This document shows, piece by piece, positions 42,829-51,667 of a stretch of DNA of 64,000 nt. Under the pieces are notes generated by a model. It saw nothing but the letters and a program-made list of their open reading frames with translations, had not been told where the DNA came from and searched no databases. Source of the stretch: Brevundimonas sp. SGAir0440 (GTDB lineage: Bacteria > Pseudomonadota > Alphaproteobacteria > Caulobacterales > Caulobacteraceae). Position 1 is the stretch's first letter, and every line of letters starts with the position of its first letter. The stretch lies in assembly GCF_005484585.1 (NCBI RefSeq), contig NZ_CP039435.1, positions 744,001 through 808,000 on the forward strand. Reading direction: 5' to 3'. Both the position numbers and the translations under genes were made by a program.

Positions 42829-43899
42829 ATGACCGACGCCTCGACGACCAAGCGACACAGCCGCAAGGGCCTGTATGCGCCCTTCATCCTGGTGTTGATC
42901 GCGCTGGCCGCCTGGACCGGATGGTGGTTCTATCTGACGCGCCAGATCGACACGCGGCTGGAGGCCCAGATCCAGACCCTGCGTCAGGTCGGCTGGAACA
43001 TCCGCTTTGCTGGCAAATCCATCGACGGCTGGCCGTTTCGCACGCATGTGGCCTTGACGAACCTGATGGTTCAGGCGCCGTCGGGCCATGCGATCGAGGC
43101 GTCCCAACTGACCGCAGAGGCCAACGCCTATCAGCCGACCAAATGGGTGGTGGTGGCCCCGCAGGGCCTGATGCTGACCCGCGCAGGCAAGGGCGAGGTC
43201 GCGGTCAAGGGCGACGCCATCCGCATGAGCGCCAGCGGCATCGATCAACGCTGGCCCAATCTGGCGCTTGAGATGGTCAATCCGGTCTTCACGGCCCAGA
43301 CCGGCGCCGAACCCTTCCCCATCGCCCGCGCGGCGCGGATCGAATTCTACGCCCGGCCGCATCTGGAGGGCTCGACCACGCCGACCGACGACGTCGATGT
43401 CATGTTCCGGCTGGTCGACGGGCAGGGGCGGGCGGACGGCCCCGTCGAAGGCTTCGCCCAGGATGGCCGCCTGACCACCCAGCTGGAGGCCGAGATCGGT
43501 CAGGCCAGCTTGCTGAAGACCGGGGGCGACGCCGCGGGCGTCTTTTCCGCCTGGACCAAGGCGGGCGGCGCCTTCCGCAATGTGCGCGGCGATCTGCAAG
43601 CCGGCGACAGCCGCGCGACGCTTTCAAGCGACGTGTTGAGCGCCGATGCGAACGGCCGGTTGACCGGCCAGGTCCAGCTTCAGGCGCAAAAGCCTCTGCC
43701 CGCCCTGGCCGGTCTGATGGCGACCCGACAGGGGCCGGTCAACCGGATCGGCGCGGCGGGGGCCGCCGCAGCGGCGGGCGCGGCCCAAGCCACGGGAAAG
43801 GCGACGGGTAAGGAGCAGCTGCCCCTGACGCTGGTCTTCCGCGACGGCCGCACCTGGCTTGGTCCTTTCCCGCTGGCCCCGGCGCCCAAGCTGTTCTGA
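42829..43899 (+). CDS. DUF2125 domain protein
   Basis: A 356-residue envelope protein of the DUF2125 family. The N-terminal helix (about residues 18-36) anchors it in the inner membrane and the rest is periplasmic, beta-rich and repeats LTAEANAYQPTKWVVVAPQGL-type strands. The VGWNIRFAGKSIDGWPFRTHVALTNLMVQ segment is a family hallmark. The C-terminus is Ala-rich with PLPLTLVFRDGRTWLGPFPLAPAPKLF-like ending. Family function is unknown. It overlaps the following gene by one base. Confidence 0.85.
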   Translation: MTDASTTKRHSRKGLYAPFILVLIALAAWTGWWFYLTRQIDTRLEAQIQTLRQVGWNIRFAGKSIDGWPFRTHVALTNLMVQAPSGHAIEASQLTAEANAYQPTKWVVVAPQGLMLTRAGKGEVAVKGDAIRMSASGIDQRWPNLALEMVNPVFTAQTGAEPFPIARAARIEFYARPHLEGSTTPTDDVDVMFRLVDGQGRADGPVEGFAQDGRLTTQLEAEIGQASLLKTGGDAAGVFSAWTKAGGAFRNVRGDLQAGDSRATLSSDVLSADANGRLTGQVQLQAQKPLPALAGLMATRQGPVNRIGAAGAAAAAGAAQATGKATGKEQLPLTLVFRDGRTWLGPFPLAPAPKLF

Positions 43900-44585
43900 T
43901 GGCCCTGCTGGACGAACCCGAAGCTGACGACGCCCTGCTGGCGCTGGATCGCGCCTTGGTCAAGGCGGTGCGGGCGCGGGTCGCCGCCGGTCCGCGCGAC
44001 CGGGCCGACGCCTCGGCCATCGCCCTGCGTCAACTGCTGGACGGCGCCTCGACGGACGAGGCTGCGGCGGTCAAGGCGGTGTGGGGCCGGATCGAGGCGG
44101 CGACCGGACCCGCGCTGGTCGTCTGCGGCGGCGTGGCCCAGGCCCTGGCGACGGACCGCTACGGCCTGCGGTCGCGGCCTCTGTCCGCCGACGAGGCGTT
44201 GAAGGCGGCCGAGGCGGGCTCGCGCGCCGTAATCGACCTGTCGCCCGACCGGCCGTGGTGGGGCCGCCTGCTGGCGCGGCCCGAACTGAAGATCGTCGCC
44301 GCCCTGCCGGACGATCGGCGCGGACGGCCCCAGGCCTTCGTCGTGTCAAAGGAGACGTCCGGCCCCACGGGCGAGGACCGCAGCTTCTGGGTCACCGATA
44401 GCGGCTGGTCCGAGACCAAGATCGTGGACGCCCTGGGCGACGCGGGACTGGTCGCCGATCCGCTGGCGGCGGCGGGCGGGTTGAAGCTGTTCATGCTGAC
44501 GGGCTATGTGCAGGTCGACGACGGGCGGTTGAAGAGCGCGCCCGGCCGAATGAGCGGCGTGATCGGCGCCGCCCCCATCTTCTGA
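43899..44585 (+). CDS. Possible chorismate-mutase-like protein next to hisC
   Basis: A 228-residue protein I do not fully recognise. The first 50 residues (ALLALDRALVKAVRARVAAGPRDRADASAIALRQLLDG) resemble the first helix of AroQ chorismate mutases, but the catalytic set is not complete. The rest contains a segment ALVVCGGVAQALATDRYGLRSRPLSADEALKAAEAG, then RPQAFVVSKET and a C-terminal sheet. In several alphaproteobacteria a chorismate-mutase-like gene precedes hisC and a DUF2125 gene, as here. It may therefore act in aromatic amino acid synthesis; this is inference from context. Confidence 0.6.
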   Translation: MALLDEPEADDALLALDRALVKAVRARVAAGPRDRADASAIALRQLLDGASTDEAAAVKAVWGRIEAATGPALVVCGGVAQALATDRYGLRSRPLSADEALKAAEAGSRAVIDLSPDRPWWGRLLARPELKIVAALPDDRRGRPQAFVVSKETSGPTGEDRSFWVTDSGWSETKIVDALGDAGLVADPLAAAGGLKLFMLTGYVQVDDGRLKSAPGRMSGVIGAAPIF

Positions 44586-44598
44586 GATCAAGGCTTCC

Positions 44599-45702
44599 AT
44601 GACCGACGCGACCGCACCCCAAGGCCCCGTGGCGAAACCCGGCATCCTCGACATCGCGCCCTATGTCGGCGGCAAGTCGTCCATCGCCGGCGTCGCCGAG
44701 CCGATGAAGCTGTCGTCCAACGAGAACATGCTTGGCGCGGGCGAGAAGGCGCGCGCGGCCTATGAGGCGGCGGTCAGGAACATCCACGTCTATCCCGACG
44801 GCCGGGCGACCAAGCTGCGGAATGCGGTGTCGGAACTGCACGGGTTGGAGCCTGAGCGGCTGATCTTCGGCAACGGCTCGGACGAGGTCTTCGCCCTGTT
44901 GAACCAGACCTATCTGACGGCGGGCGACAACATCGTCTGCGGCCAGTACGGTTTCCTCGCCTACCGCATCAGCGCCCTGGGTTGCGAGGCCCAGGTCAAG
45001 CTGGCGCCCGAGCCGAACTTCAAGGCCGAGGTCGATGCGCTCCTGGCCCAGGTCGATGACCGCACCAAGATCGTCTATGTCTCCAATCCGTCCAACCCCA
45101 CCGGCAGCTACAATACGGGCGAGGAAATCCGCCGCCTTCACGCAGCGCTTCCTGCCCACATTATCCTGGTCGTGGACGAGGCCTATGCGGAATATGTGAC
45201 CGAGGCCGACTGGGAGACCGCCTTCCCGCTGGCCAGGGACGCCGAGAACATCGTCGTCACCCGCACCTTCTCCAAGATTCACGGCCTGGGCGGTTTGCGC
45301 ATCGGTTTCGGCTATGCGCCGCTGAAGGTCGCCGAGGCCATCGACCGTATCCGCCTGCCGTTCAACGTCTCTGTGCCGGGGCTTGAGGCCGCAACGGCCG
45401 CGCTGTCGGACGAGGCGCACCAGACGACGTCGCGCGATCTGATCTCGAACTGGAAGCCGCGCCTGACCCAAGCCCTGCGCGGCTTTGGGCTGAACGTCCT
45501 GCCGAGCGCCGGCAACTTCGTGCTGGTCCTGTTCGACAGCCCCGAACGCGCCGCCGCCGCCAACGACTATCTGAACATCAAGGGCATCATCGTCCGCCCC
45601 GTCGGGGGCTACGGCCTGCCCCAGGCCCTGCGCATCACCATCGGCACCGAGGACCAGAACCGCGCCGTCATCGATGCACTGAGCGAGTTCGCGGCGGGTT
45701 AG
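44599..45702 (+). CDS. hisC: Histidinol-phosphate aminotransferase (HisC family)
   Basis: A 367-residue PLP aminotransferase of class I/II. It has the PYVGGKS N-terminus, KLSSNENMLG, SNPSNPTGSY and the PLP lysine in RTFSKIHGLGGLRIGFGY. It may transaminate histidinol phosphate, prephenate or phenylpyruvate; the proximity of a chorismate-mutase-like gene makes an aromatic aminotransferase role possible. Length is typical. The ATG follows the previous gene by 13 bases. Confidence 0.88.
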   Translation: MTDATAPQGPVAKPGILDIAPYVGGKSSIAGVAEPMKLSSNENMLGAGEKARAAYEAAVRNIHVYPDGRATKLRNAVSELHGLEPERLIFGNGSDEVFALLNQTYLTAGDNIVCGQYGFLAYRISALGCEAQVKLAPEPNFKAEVDALLAQVDDRTKIVYVSNPSNPTGSYNTGEEIRRLHAALPAHIILVVDEAYAEYVTEADWETAFPLARDAENIVVTRTFSKIHGLGGLRIGFGYAPLKVAEAIDRIRLPFNVSVPGLEAATAALSDEAHQTTSRDLISNWKPRLTQALRGFGLNVLPSAGNFVLVLFDSPERAAAANDYLNIKGIIVRPVGGYGLPQALRITIGTEDQNRAVIDALSEFAAG

Positions 45703-45735
45703 TCCGTCTCAGAAATCCGTGACGGCATAGCGCCG

Positions 45736-46074
45736 TCACGGAACAATGGTGAAGCCTTCGACGGGCTGCGACTCGACATGCCCGGGGTGATACATGTCGA
45801 TATAGATCGTGGTCTTGGCTGGCTGACCGCTGCTGCAGGTCACGTCGAAACCGTCGATGACGTGGCTCGAATGCTGAATGCCCATACTGCCGATACGGGA
45901 GAAGATGGGCGGTTTGCCGTCGGAGCAACGCAAGCGGTTGAGGTAGGCCTGCTCTCCCGGCGGCATGTCAGCGCGGACAGGATTCGCCTCACTGCCCAAT
46001 GCGCCGTTCGTCGCCCCTGTCGTGGCGCACCCGGCCAATGTTAAGAAGACAGCCGTCAGTCCGATCGTTCTCAT
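45736..46074 (-). CDS. Small lipoprotein of unknown function
   Basis: A 112-residue lipoprotein starting MRTIGLTAVFLTLAGCATTG: lipobox LAGC at residues 13-16. After a Gly/Ala linker the globular part has three cysteines (in LRCSDGKPP, DVTCSSG and the lipid Cys), ending in ESQPVEGFTIVP. The ATG at 46074 has AGGGGGAA nearby; a start at 46110 lies further upstream and would add a non-signal stretch. Function unknown. Confidence 0.7.
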   Translation of the reverse strand: MRTIGLTAVFLTLAGCATTGATNGALGSEANPVRADMPPGEQAYLNRLRCSDGKPPIFSRIGSMGIQHSSHVIDGFDVTCSSGQPAKTTIYIDMYHPGHVESQPVEGFTIVP

Positions 46075-46158
46075 AGACAGTTCCCCCTTGAGATCCCCAG
46101 ACTTGCTCATGCGTGATGAATAGACAAGCCAGGTTGCATCTCAACCAAGCTTGAGCCC

Positions 46159-46938
46159 TCAGTCCGCGCTGGAAAACCGCACCACGCCGATCAGGCCCGC
46201 GCGCCAGACGTGGTCGTCGCTGACAAGGGGGCTGTCCTTGGTGTCGCCCAGGCGCTGTTCGTAGTTGACGAAGCCGCCGACGCCGAACCGCTTGCCGACC
46301 GGGATGGCCAGGAAGGCGACGGCGCCCGCGCCCGATAGACCGCCCGACGCTTCATAGGGGCTGAAGCCGCTGCCCGGCGCCTGTTCGGCGGTGACGCCGT
46401 AGTAGCGTTGTAGGCGCTTGTCGTCGCCGCCGGTCACATAGCCGCTGACCCGCAGCAGACCTACCGGCGTCACGCGCTGATGACCGACCGAGGCGAAATA
46501 CTGCATGCCGGCGTCGTCACCCGACACGTCCTGGGCGACGCGTCCGCCGACCACGATCCCTCCGAACCGCTTGTAGGCGTAAAGCGCTGCATCTGCGCCC
46601 AAGCCGGGGCGTTCCAGGCTGGAGCCTTCGATGTCGCCGGCTGCGAAGCGGGGGCGCAGTTGAACGCCAGCGCGCGTGTCGTCCGTCTTGAACGCGTTCC
46701 AGCCCAAGCCGTCCAGACCATTGGCGTAGACCACGTCCTTGTAGTTGGCCGAACCCCAGGCGGTGTAGTTGACGTCATCGCCCGTATTGCCCGTTGCGCT
46801 GAAACCGTGGGTGATCCCGCCCCCGACATCGACCCGCCACGTCTTGGGCGCCTCGACCTGCTCATAGGGTTGCGACTGGGCCAGGGCGGAGCCGGCGACG
46901 GCGGCGAAGGCGACGGAGAGCAGAAGGGGACGAAGCAT
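46159..46938 (-). CDS. MipA/OmpV family outer-membrane protein
   Basis: A 259-residue beta-barrel protein with a signal peptide ending at ALAQ (residue 21). It has alternating strands such as WRVDVGGGITHGFSATGNTGDDVNYTAWGSANYKDVVYANGL and LRPRFAAGD, ends in FVNYEQRLGDTKDSPLVSDDHVWRAGLIGVVRFSS with terminal Phe near the C-terminus, and matches MipA/OmpV. MipA in E. coli is a peptidoglycan-machinery scaffold, but most homologues have no known role. It is 36 bases before the plsC-like gene on the same strand. Confidence 0.85.
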   Translation of the reverse strand: MLRPLLLSVAFAAVAGSALAQSQPYEQVEAPKTWRVDVGGGITHGFSATGNTGDDVNYTAWGSANYKDVVYANGLDGLGWNAFKTDDTRAGVQLRPRFAAGDIEGSSLERPGLGADAALYAYKRFGGIVVGGRVAQDVSGDDAGMQYFASVGHQRVTPVGLLRVSGYVTGGDDKRLQRYYGVTAEQAPGSGFSPYEASGGLSGAGAVAFLAIPVGKRFGVGGFVNYEQRLGDTKDSPLVSDDHVWRAGLIGVVRFSSAD

Positions 46939-46973
46939 CGGGCGTTTCCATGAATGGCGCCCGAGCGGGGAGG

Positions 46974-47711
46974 TCAGGCCGGTTCAGAATGCGCAAGCTG
47001 GGCCTTTGGCTCCAGCAGCGCCAACGACGCCGTCTCTATGCGACTTTCCAGCAACGCCATCATGGCCCCGCGCTTCAGCTGGGCCGGGATCGGCTCAAGA
47101 AATTGGAACACGACCGTGCCGGGATAGCGGCGGAAGCCGTGGGCCGGCCAGTGGACGCCGGAGTTGGTGGCGACGGGCCAGCAGGGGCCTTCCAGATCGC
47201 GATAGATGGCGGCGACGCCGGGCTTGTAGTCGCCGGGCACGCCCGGATCGTTGCGCGTGCCCTCGGGGAAGATGACGATCTGGCGGCCTTCGGACAGGCG
47301 GTCGCGCGCCTGTCGCGTCATATCCTTCAGCGCCTTGGCGTGGCCCGCGCGATCCACGGCGATCATCTTCGACTTCCAGGCGAACCAGCCGAAGAAGGGC
47401 AGGGGCATCAGTTCCTTCTTCATCACGAAACAGGCGTCGGGCAGGACGGCCAGCAGGGCCACGATGTCCAGCATCCCCTGGTGTTTGGACGCGATCAGGG
47501 CGGCGCCGGACGGGGCGTGCTCCAGCCCGCGCACCTCGACCTTGACCCCTGCGATCCAGCGCAGGCCGAACAGGACGATCTTCGCCCACAGCTTGCACAC
47601 GCCCTGAACATAGCGATGCGGCAGCAGCAGGACCGGCGACAGGCCGATGGCGATGATCGGCATCGACAGATAGAGCCAGGCGGTGAAGATCAGGGAACGC
47701 AGGGTGTTCAC
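46974..47711 (-). CDS. plsC: 1-acyl-sn-glycerol-3-phosphate acyltransferase
   Basis: A 245-residue lysophosphatidate acyltransferase that makes phosphatidic acid. The acceptor motif HX4D is SKHQGMLDIV, and the EGTR-type motif is IFPEGTRNDP, both with conserved spacing. Two hydrophobic segments near the N-terminus place it in the inner membrane. GTG start abuts the DUF218 gene's stop, so the two belong to one operon. Length agrees with PlsC. Confidence 0.9.
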   Translation of the reverse strand: MNTLRSLIFTAWLYLSMPIIAIGLSPVLLLPHRYVQGVCKLWAKIVLFGLRWIAGVKVEVRGLEHAPSGAALIASKHQGMLDIVALLAVLPDACFVMKKELMPLPFFGWFAWKSKMIAVDRAGHAKALKDMTRQARDRLSEGRQIVIFPEGTRNDPGVPGDYKPGVAAIYRDLEGPCWPVATNSGVHWPAHGFRRYPGTVVFQFLEPIPAQLKRGAMMALLESRIETASLALLEPKAQLAHSEPA

Positions 47712-48356
47712 TTAGGACGCGGCCTTTTCGTCAGGGGCGGTTTCGGTCTCGGCCGTGACGGCGGCGGGCCGGTCGCGGGTGATGCGACGCACGCCCTCAC
47801 GGCCCAGGACGGCGAGGTATTTCATATATTCCAGCGTCATCCGCCGCGCAGTCACCGCCGCCCGCCACCAGCGCGCATTGTCCAGCGACGGGGTGGAGAT
47901 GGCGTAGGGCGTCAGTTTCACGCCCGGCAGTTGGCCCCGGATTTCGACCAGCGATCGCGGCATATGATAGTCGGAGGTGACGACGATCAGGCTGCGATAG
48001 CCCTTGGCGCGGCTCCAGGCGGCGATCTCCTGGGCGTTGCCGACCGTGTCCTCAGCCTCGAAACCCAGGTCGACGCAGCAGTTGAACAGACGGCTGGAGC
48101 CGGGCGTCAGCTCGCGCAGCTCCTGGCGGCGCACCTCGCGATTGACGCCGGAGATCAGCACCCGTTCGCCCTTGCCCTGTTCCAACAGGCGGATGGCGGT
48201 GTTGACCCGCTCGGACGACGGACCGGTCAGGGCCACGATGGCGTCGGCGCGCGCGGGATCGTCGGCCGGCGTCAGCTCGCGCACCCGGTGCGCAAAGGCG
48301 AACAGGCCGACCAGCCAGATCAGACCGGCGATGAAGATGACGCTCAACAGTCTCAT
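47712..48356 (-). CDS. YdcF/ElyC-like DUF218 protein
   Basis: A 214-residue DUF218 protein: one N-terminal membrane helix (LLSVIFIAGLIWLVGLFAF), then ADAIVALTGPSSERVNTAIRLLEQGKGERVLISGVN, SLIVVTSDYHMPRSLVEIRGQLP and a basic C-terminal tail. The VLISGVN and TSDYHMPRS motifs are characteristic. ElyC and SanA are family members implicated in envelope synthesis. ATG 48356 overlaps the FtsX stop (ATGA). The tail (about 185-214) is Arg/Ala/Glu-rich. Confidence 0.85.
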   Translation of the reverse strand: MRLLSVIFIAGLIWLVGLFAFAHRVRELTPADDPARADAIVALTGPSSERVNTAIRLLEQGKGERVLISGVNREVRRQELRELTPGSSRLFNCCVDLGFEAEDTVGNAQEIAAWSRAKGYRSLIVVTSDYHMPRSLVEIRGQLPGVKLTPYAISTPSLDNARWWRAAVTARRMTLEYMKYLAVLGREGVRRITRDRPAAVTAETETAPDEKAAS

Positions 48357-49267
48357 GCGCCCCCTCCCTCTGTCGGCCGTCCTGACGCCAGCATTCGCAT
48401 GGCGGCGAATCTCGCCGCGAGAACGGCAACCGTAGCCGCGAGCAGCGGGCAAGGCGAGAGCAACGCTAGGTCGCTCCAGCTGATCGGCAGGGCCGCCGTC
48501 AGGCCGCCCGATCCGCCGATGAACCGCAGGAGGATCAGAAGGACCGCCGCCAGCCCGGCGCCGATCGCGCCCGCGCCGGCCGCCATCAGGCCGAACCGTC
48601 GCTGGAACAGCCAGGCGATGGCCCCGTCGGTCGCGCCGTTCAGGCTCAGGGTCTCGATCACGCCTTGACCGGCCGCTAGGCCCGCCCGCGTCGCATAAGC
48701 GATGGCGGCGCCCGCAGCGAAGGCGACGGCCAGGAAGGCGGCGCCGGCCAGGACCGTGATCATGCCGGCGGACCGCTCGACCTCGCCGCGCCACAGGCTG
48801 TGATCGTCCACCGTGGCGTCCAGCCCGGCCTCGGCCAGGGCGCGGCTCAGGGTCACGGCGCTGGCCGGCGCCTGGGCGTTCAGTCGGACCGTCACCAGAT
48901 GGGGCAGGGGCAGGTCGGGCAGGACCGCGTCGCCCAGCCAGGGGCGCAGCAAATCCTCGGCCGCCTTGCGGCTCAGGGCGGCGGCCTCCTCCACCCCATC
49001 GACGCCGGACAGGGTCTCGGCCGCGCGGGCGGCGGCGGTGTCGCCGGTTTCGCCGACGCGGGGACGGACCTGCACGGTGGCCTCGGCGCCCAGCTGTCGG
49101 GCCCAGCCGTGCGCGGCGCGGTCGGCGGCCGAGGCGGCGACGGCGGCGAGGCAGGCCAAAAAGCACAGGACGGCGATGACGGTCATCAGCCACGGCTCGC
49201 CGGCCGCGGCGGGCGGAAGCAGGCCGGGCCGGCGGCTGGAGAGGCTGAAGTCAGACAGACGGATCAT
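48353..49267 (-). CDS. ftsX: Cell division protein FtsX
   Basis: A 304-residue ABC-type permease of the FtsEX division complex. An N-terminal membrane segment follows a short cytoplasmic tail, then a periplasmic loop (about 58-160), and three further helices (about 165-185, 215-240, 265-285). The stretch TDGAIAWLFQRRFGLMAAGAGAIGAGLAAVLLIL marks the FtsX C-terminal domain. It is directly after ftsE with an overlap of four bases, the standard ftsEX order. FtsEX activates peptidoglycan hydrolases at the septum. Confidence 0.87.
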   Translation of the reverse strand: MIRLSDFSLSSRRPGLLPPAAAGEPWLMTVIAVLCFLACLAAVAASAADRAAHGWARQLGAEATVQVRPRVGETGDTAAARAAETLSGVDGVEEAAALSRKAAEDLLRPWLGDAVLPDLPLPHLVTVRLNAQAPASAVTLSRALAEAGLDATVDDHSLWRGEVERSAGMITVLAGAAFLAVAFAAGAAIAYATRAGLAAGQGVIETLSLNGATDGAIAWLFQRRFGLMAAGAGAIGAGLAAVLLILLRFIGGSGGLTAALPISWSDLALLSPCPLLAATVAVLAARFAAMRMLASGRPTEGGGA

Positions 49268-49944
49268 GCGGCGGCCCGCGAGGGTTCGCTGAGCCGTCCA
49301 GCCTCCAACCTTAAGACGCGCGCCCCCGACCGCTGGGCCAGGGCCTCGTCGTGGCTGGCGATCAGGACGGTGGCGCCCAGTTTGTTCAGCGACTGGAACA
49401 GCCGCAGCAGCTTGTCGGCCATGACGGCGTCCACGCTGCCGGTCGGTTCGTCGGCCACGATCAGGCCGGGGCGGGTGATGACGGCGCGGGCGATGGCCAG
49501 CCGCTGCTTTTCACCGCCGGACAGGGCGGGGGGACGGGCCTCCATCCGGCGACCCAAGCCGACCCATTTCAGCATCTCGCGCACGTCGTCGGCGTACTCG
49601 GCCTCGGATAAGCCCGTGAGGCGCAGCGGCAGGGCGACATTGTCGAAGGCTGACAGATGATCCAGCAGGCGGAAATCCTGAAACACCACGCCCATCCGCC
49701 GCCGAAAGGCCGGGATGTCGCGACGATCGATGCGCGTGACATCCGATCCGAACAGGCGGAGGGTTCCCGTTCCGGGTTGGTCCGCCAGCGTCAGCAGACG
49801 CAGCAACGAGGACTTTCCGGCCCCGGACGGCCCGGTAAGAAAGTGGAAAGAGCCGCGCGGCAAAATGAGGTTAACGTCCCGCAGCACGTCGGGCGCGCCG
49901 ACATAGCCGAAGCCGACGCCGGACAGGCGAACGGTCTCGGTCAT
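49264..49944 (-). CDS. ftsE: Cell division ATP-binding protein FtsE
   Basis: A 226-residue ABC ATPase. Walker A is GPSGAGKSSLLRLL, signature is LSGGEKQRLAIARA, Walker B is LIVADEPTGSVD, and the switch His lies in LIASHDEAL. The C-terminal region ends ARVLRLEAGRLSEPSRAAA. I start at the ATG ending 49944 (MTETVRLSGVGFG); a second ATG at 49974 would add ten residues and cannot be excluded. It pairs with the downstream ftsX. Confidence 0.92.
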   Translation of the reverse strand: MTETVRLSGVGFGYVGAPDVLRDVNLILPRGSFHFLTGPSGAGKSSLLRLLTLADQPGTGTLRLFGSDVTRIDRRDIPAFRRRMGVVFQDFRLLDHLSAFDNVALPLRLTGLSEAEYADDVREMLKWVGLGRRMEARPPALSGGEKQRLAIARAVITRPGLIVADEPTGSVDAVMADKLLRLFQSLNKLGATVLIASHDEALAQRSGARVLRLEAGRLSEPSRAAA

Positions 49945-50045
49945 AGCGGCGGGTTCGGCGGGCGAGGACGGCATGGTATGTGTTTCAGGAACAGGGCGCG
50001 GCGTCGCGCCTTACGGGAGGGGGCGACAGCCTCGCAGTCAGCCAC

Positions 50046-50981
50046 ATGATACTGACCTGCCCCGCCTGCGCCACCAGCTATTTCATTCGTGACGAAGCCA
50101 TAGGCCCCGAAGGCCGCAAAGTGCGCTGCCAATCGTGCGGCGACGTGTGGCGCGCGACCCCCGACGAGCCGCTGGAACTGACCCTGACGCCCGAGCCGGC
50201 GGTCGCCGCTGCCACGCCTGCAACCTCGCCCGAACCCGATCCGGCACCGACCGCCTCCAGCCTGGCCGAAACGCCGGCGCCGGAGCTGCCTCGCGCCTTC
50301 CGCGCCCGCGCCGATCGGCAGAAGAAGCTGCGCCGCGCTGCGACCCAGGGCGTGATCTGGGCGGGTCTGGCCAGCGTCTTTATCGGCCTGATCGTTTCGG
50401 CCTTCCTGTTCCGCGTCGAGATCGTCCAGGCCTTCCCTCGGGCGGCTTCGGCCTACAAATTCTTCGGCGCGCCGGTCAATCCGGTCGGGCTGGACTTCGA
50501 AGCCCTGACGGCCAAGGCCGCGCCAAACCATCCCGGCATGATCGTGGTGTCCGGCGCCATCCGCAATGTGCGCGACGTCGAGATCGTCTCGCCGCCGATT
50601 CGCGTGGCCCTGCTGGACGCCGCCGGCGCCGAGGTCGGGTTCAAGATCGTAAAGATCGACGCGGCGCCGGTCCTGCCGGGCAAGGTCCAGGGCTTCGCTG
50701 CTCTGATCCCCGATCCGGGCGGCCACGGGGCCGGGATCGGCGTCGACTTCGCGCCGGCCAGCCCTTCGCCTGTAAAACCCCAAGCTGAACACGGCGGCCA
50801 TGAGGCGAAGGCCGCGCCCGCGCACGCGCCGCAGCCCGCCGCCGAAACCTCTCAAGGACTGCGCTCGGCGACGGCGCCCGGCGCCGAGGCGCCGAACACG
50901 GCCGCGCCGATCGACGCGCGACCGGTCGGGGCTGTGGACAAGGGGCATGGTGAGGCGGTATCGGCCTCGCATCATGGCTGA
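50046..50981 (+). CDS. MJ0042 zinc-ribbon and DUF3426 membrane protein
   Basis: A 311-residue protein with an N-terminal zinc ribbon CPACATSYFIRDEAIGPEGRKVRCQSCG (two CxxC pairs, about residues 5-32), a Pro/Ala-rich linker, one transmembrane helix (about 102-123) and a periplasmic beta domain of the DUF3426 type (LDFEALTAKAAPNHPGMIVVSGAIRNVRDVEIVSPPIRVALLD). The C-terminal tail is Ala/Pro-rich and disordered. Divergent from ftsE; the following phosphoribosyltransferase overlaps its end by eight bases. Confidence 0.85.
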   Translation: MILTCPACATSYFIRDEAIGPEGRKVRCQSCGDVWRATPDEPLELTLTPEPAVAAATPATSPEPDPAPTASSLAETPAPELPRAFRARADRQKKLRRAATQGVIWAGLASVFIGLIVSAFLFRVEIVQAFPRAASAYKFFGAPVNPVGLDFEALTAKAAPNHPGMIVVSGAIRNVRDVEIVSPPIRVALLDAAGAEVGFKIVKIDAAPVLPGKVQGFAALIPDPGGHGAGIGVDFAPASPSPVKPQAEHGGHEAKAAPAHAPQPAAETSQGLRSATAPGAEAPNTAAPIDARPVGAVDKGHGEAVSASHHG

Positions 50982-51507
50982 TCCCTCCCCGACGCCGACC
51001 GTTCTTCTGTCCGAGGCCGAGGTGGCGCGCATCGTCGCCGACCTGGCCCAGCGCATCGCGCCCGTCATCGACGACGATACGGTCGCCGCCGTGCTGCTGA
51101 CCGGCGGCCTGTGGTTCGCCGCCGACCTGACCCGCGCCCTGTCGCGCGTCGGCCGCAACGTCCGTTTCGACGCCCTGTGGCTGGCCTCCTATGGCGACGA
51201 GCAGACCAGCCGGGGCCGGATCGACGTCTATGCGCCGTTCCAGCGCCCGATCGCGGGACGCCGCGTCCTTATACTGGACGACGTCTTCGACACCGGCCTG
51301 TCGCTGGCGGAAGCCGTGCGCATCGCCCGGGAGGCGGGAGCGTCCGAAGTCCTGACCTGCGTTTTCGCCAGGAAGCCTTGGCCCAAGCCCCGCGCGCCCG
51401 AGCCGGACTTCGTCGGCTGGGAGGCGCCGAACCGTTTCCTGGTCGGCTATGGCCTGGACCACGCCGGGACGCTGAGGGGCCTGCCGGACATCTGCGCCCT
51501 CGACTGA
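50974..51507 (+). CDS. Hypoxanthine-type phosphoribosyltransferase
   Basis: A 177-residue type I phosphoribosyltransferase. The PRPP loop RRVLILDDVFDTGLSLAEAVRIAREAG (about residues 92-118) has the DD-x-D-TG signature. The N-terminal LLTGGLWFAADLTRALSRVGRNVRFDALWLASYGDE and the hood region fit hypoxanthine or xanthine phosphoribosyltransferases. The Tyr in ASYGDE is typical of HPRT. Start chosen at the ATG that overlaps the DUF3426 gene. Purine salvage is the likely role. Confidence 0.85.
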   Translation: MADPSPTPTVLLSEAEVARIVADLAQRIAPVIDDDTVAAVLLTGGLWFAADLTRALSRVGRNVRFDALWLASYGDEQTSRGRIDVYAPFQRPIAGRRVLILDDVFDTGLSLAEAVRIAREAGASEVLTCVFARKPWPKPRAPEPDFVGWEAPNRFLVGYGLDHAGTLRGLPDICALD

Positions 51508-51667
51508 GCTCAAGGCGCGGCGACAGCGGGGATAATCCGTCCAGGGCTGAATTTCCGCCTGGTTCGGCGTTGACTCTCCGACACCCTTCCGTATATGTCG
51601 CCGCTCTTCGCCGCCGGGGCCCTCTCCGGGGGCGTATCTTTTTTTGCGTTTGCGCTGAGGCTTCAAC

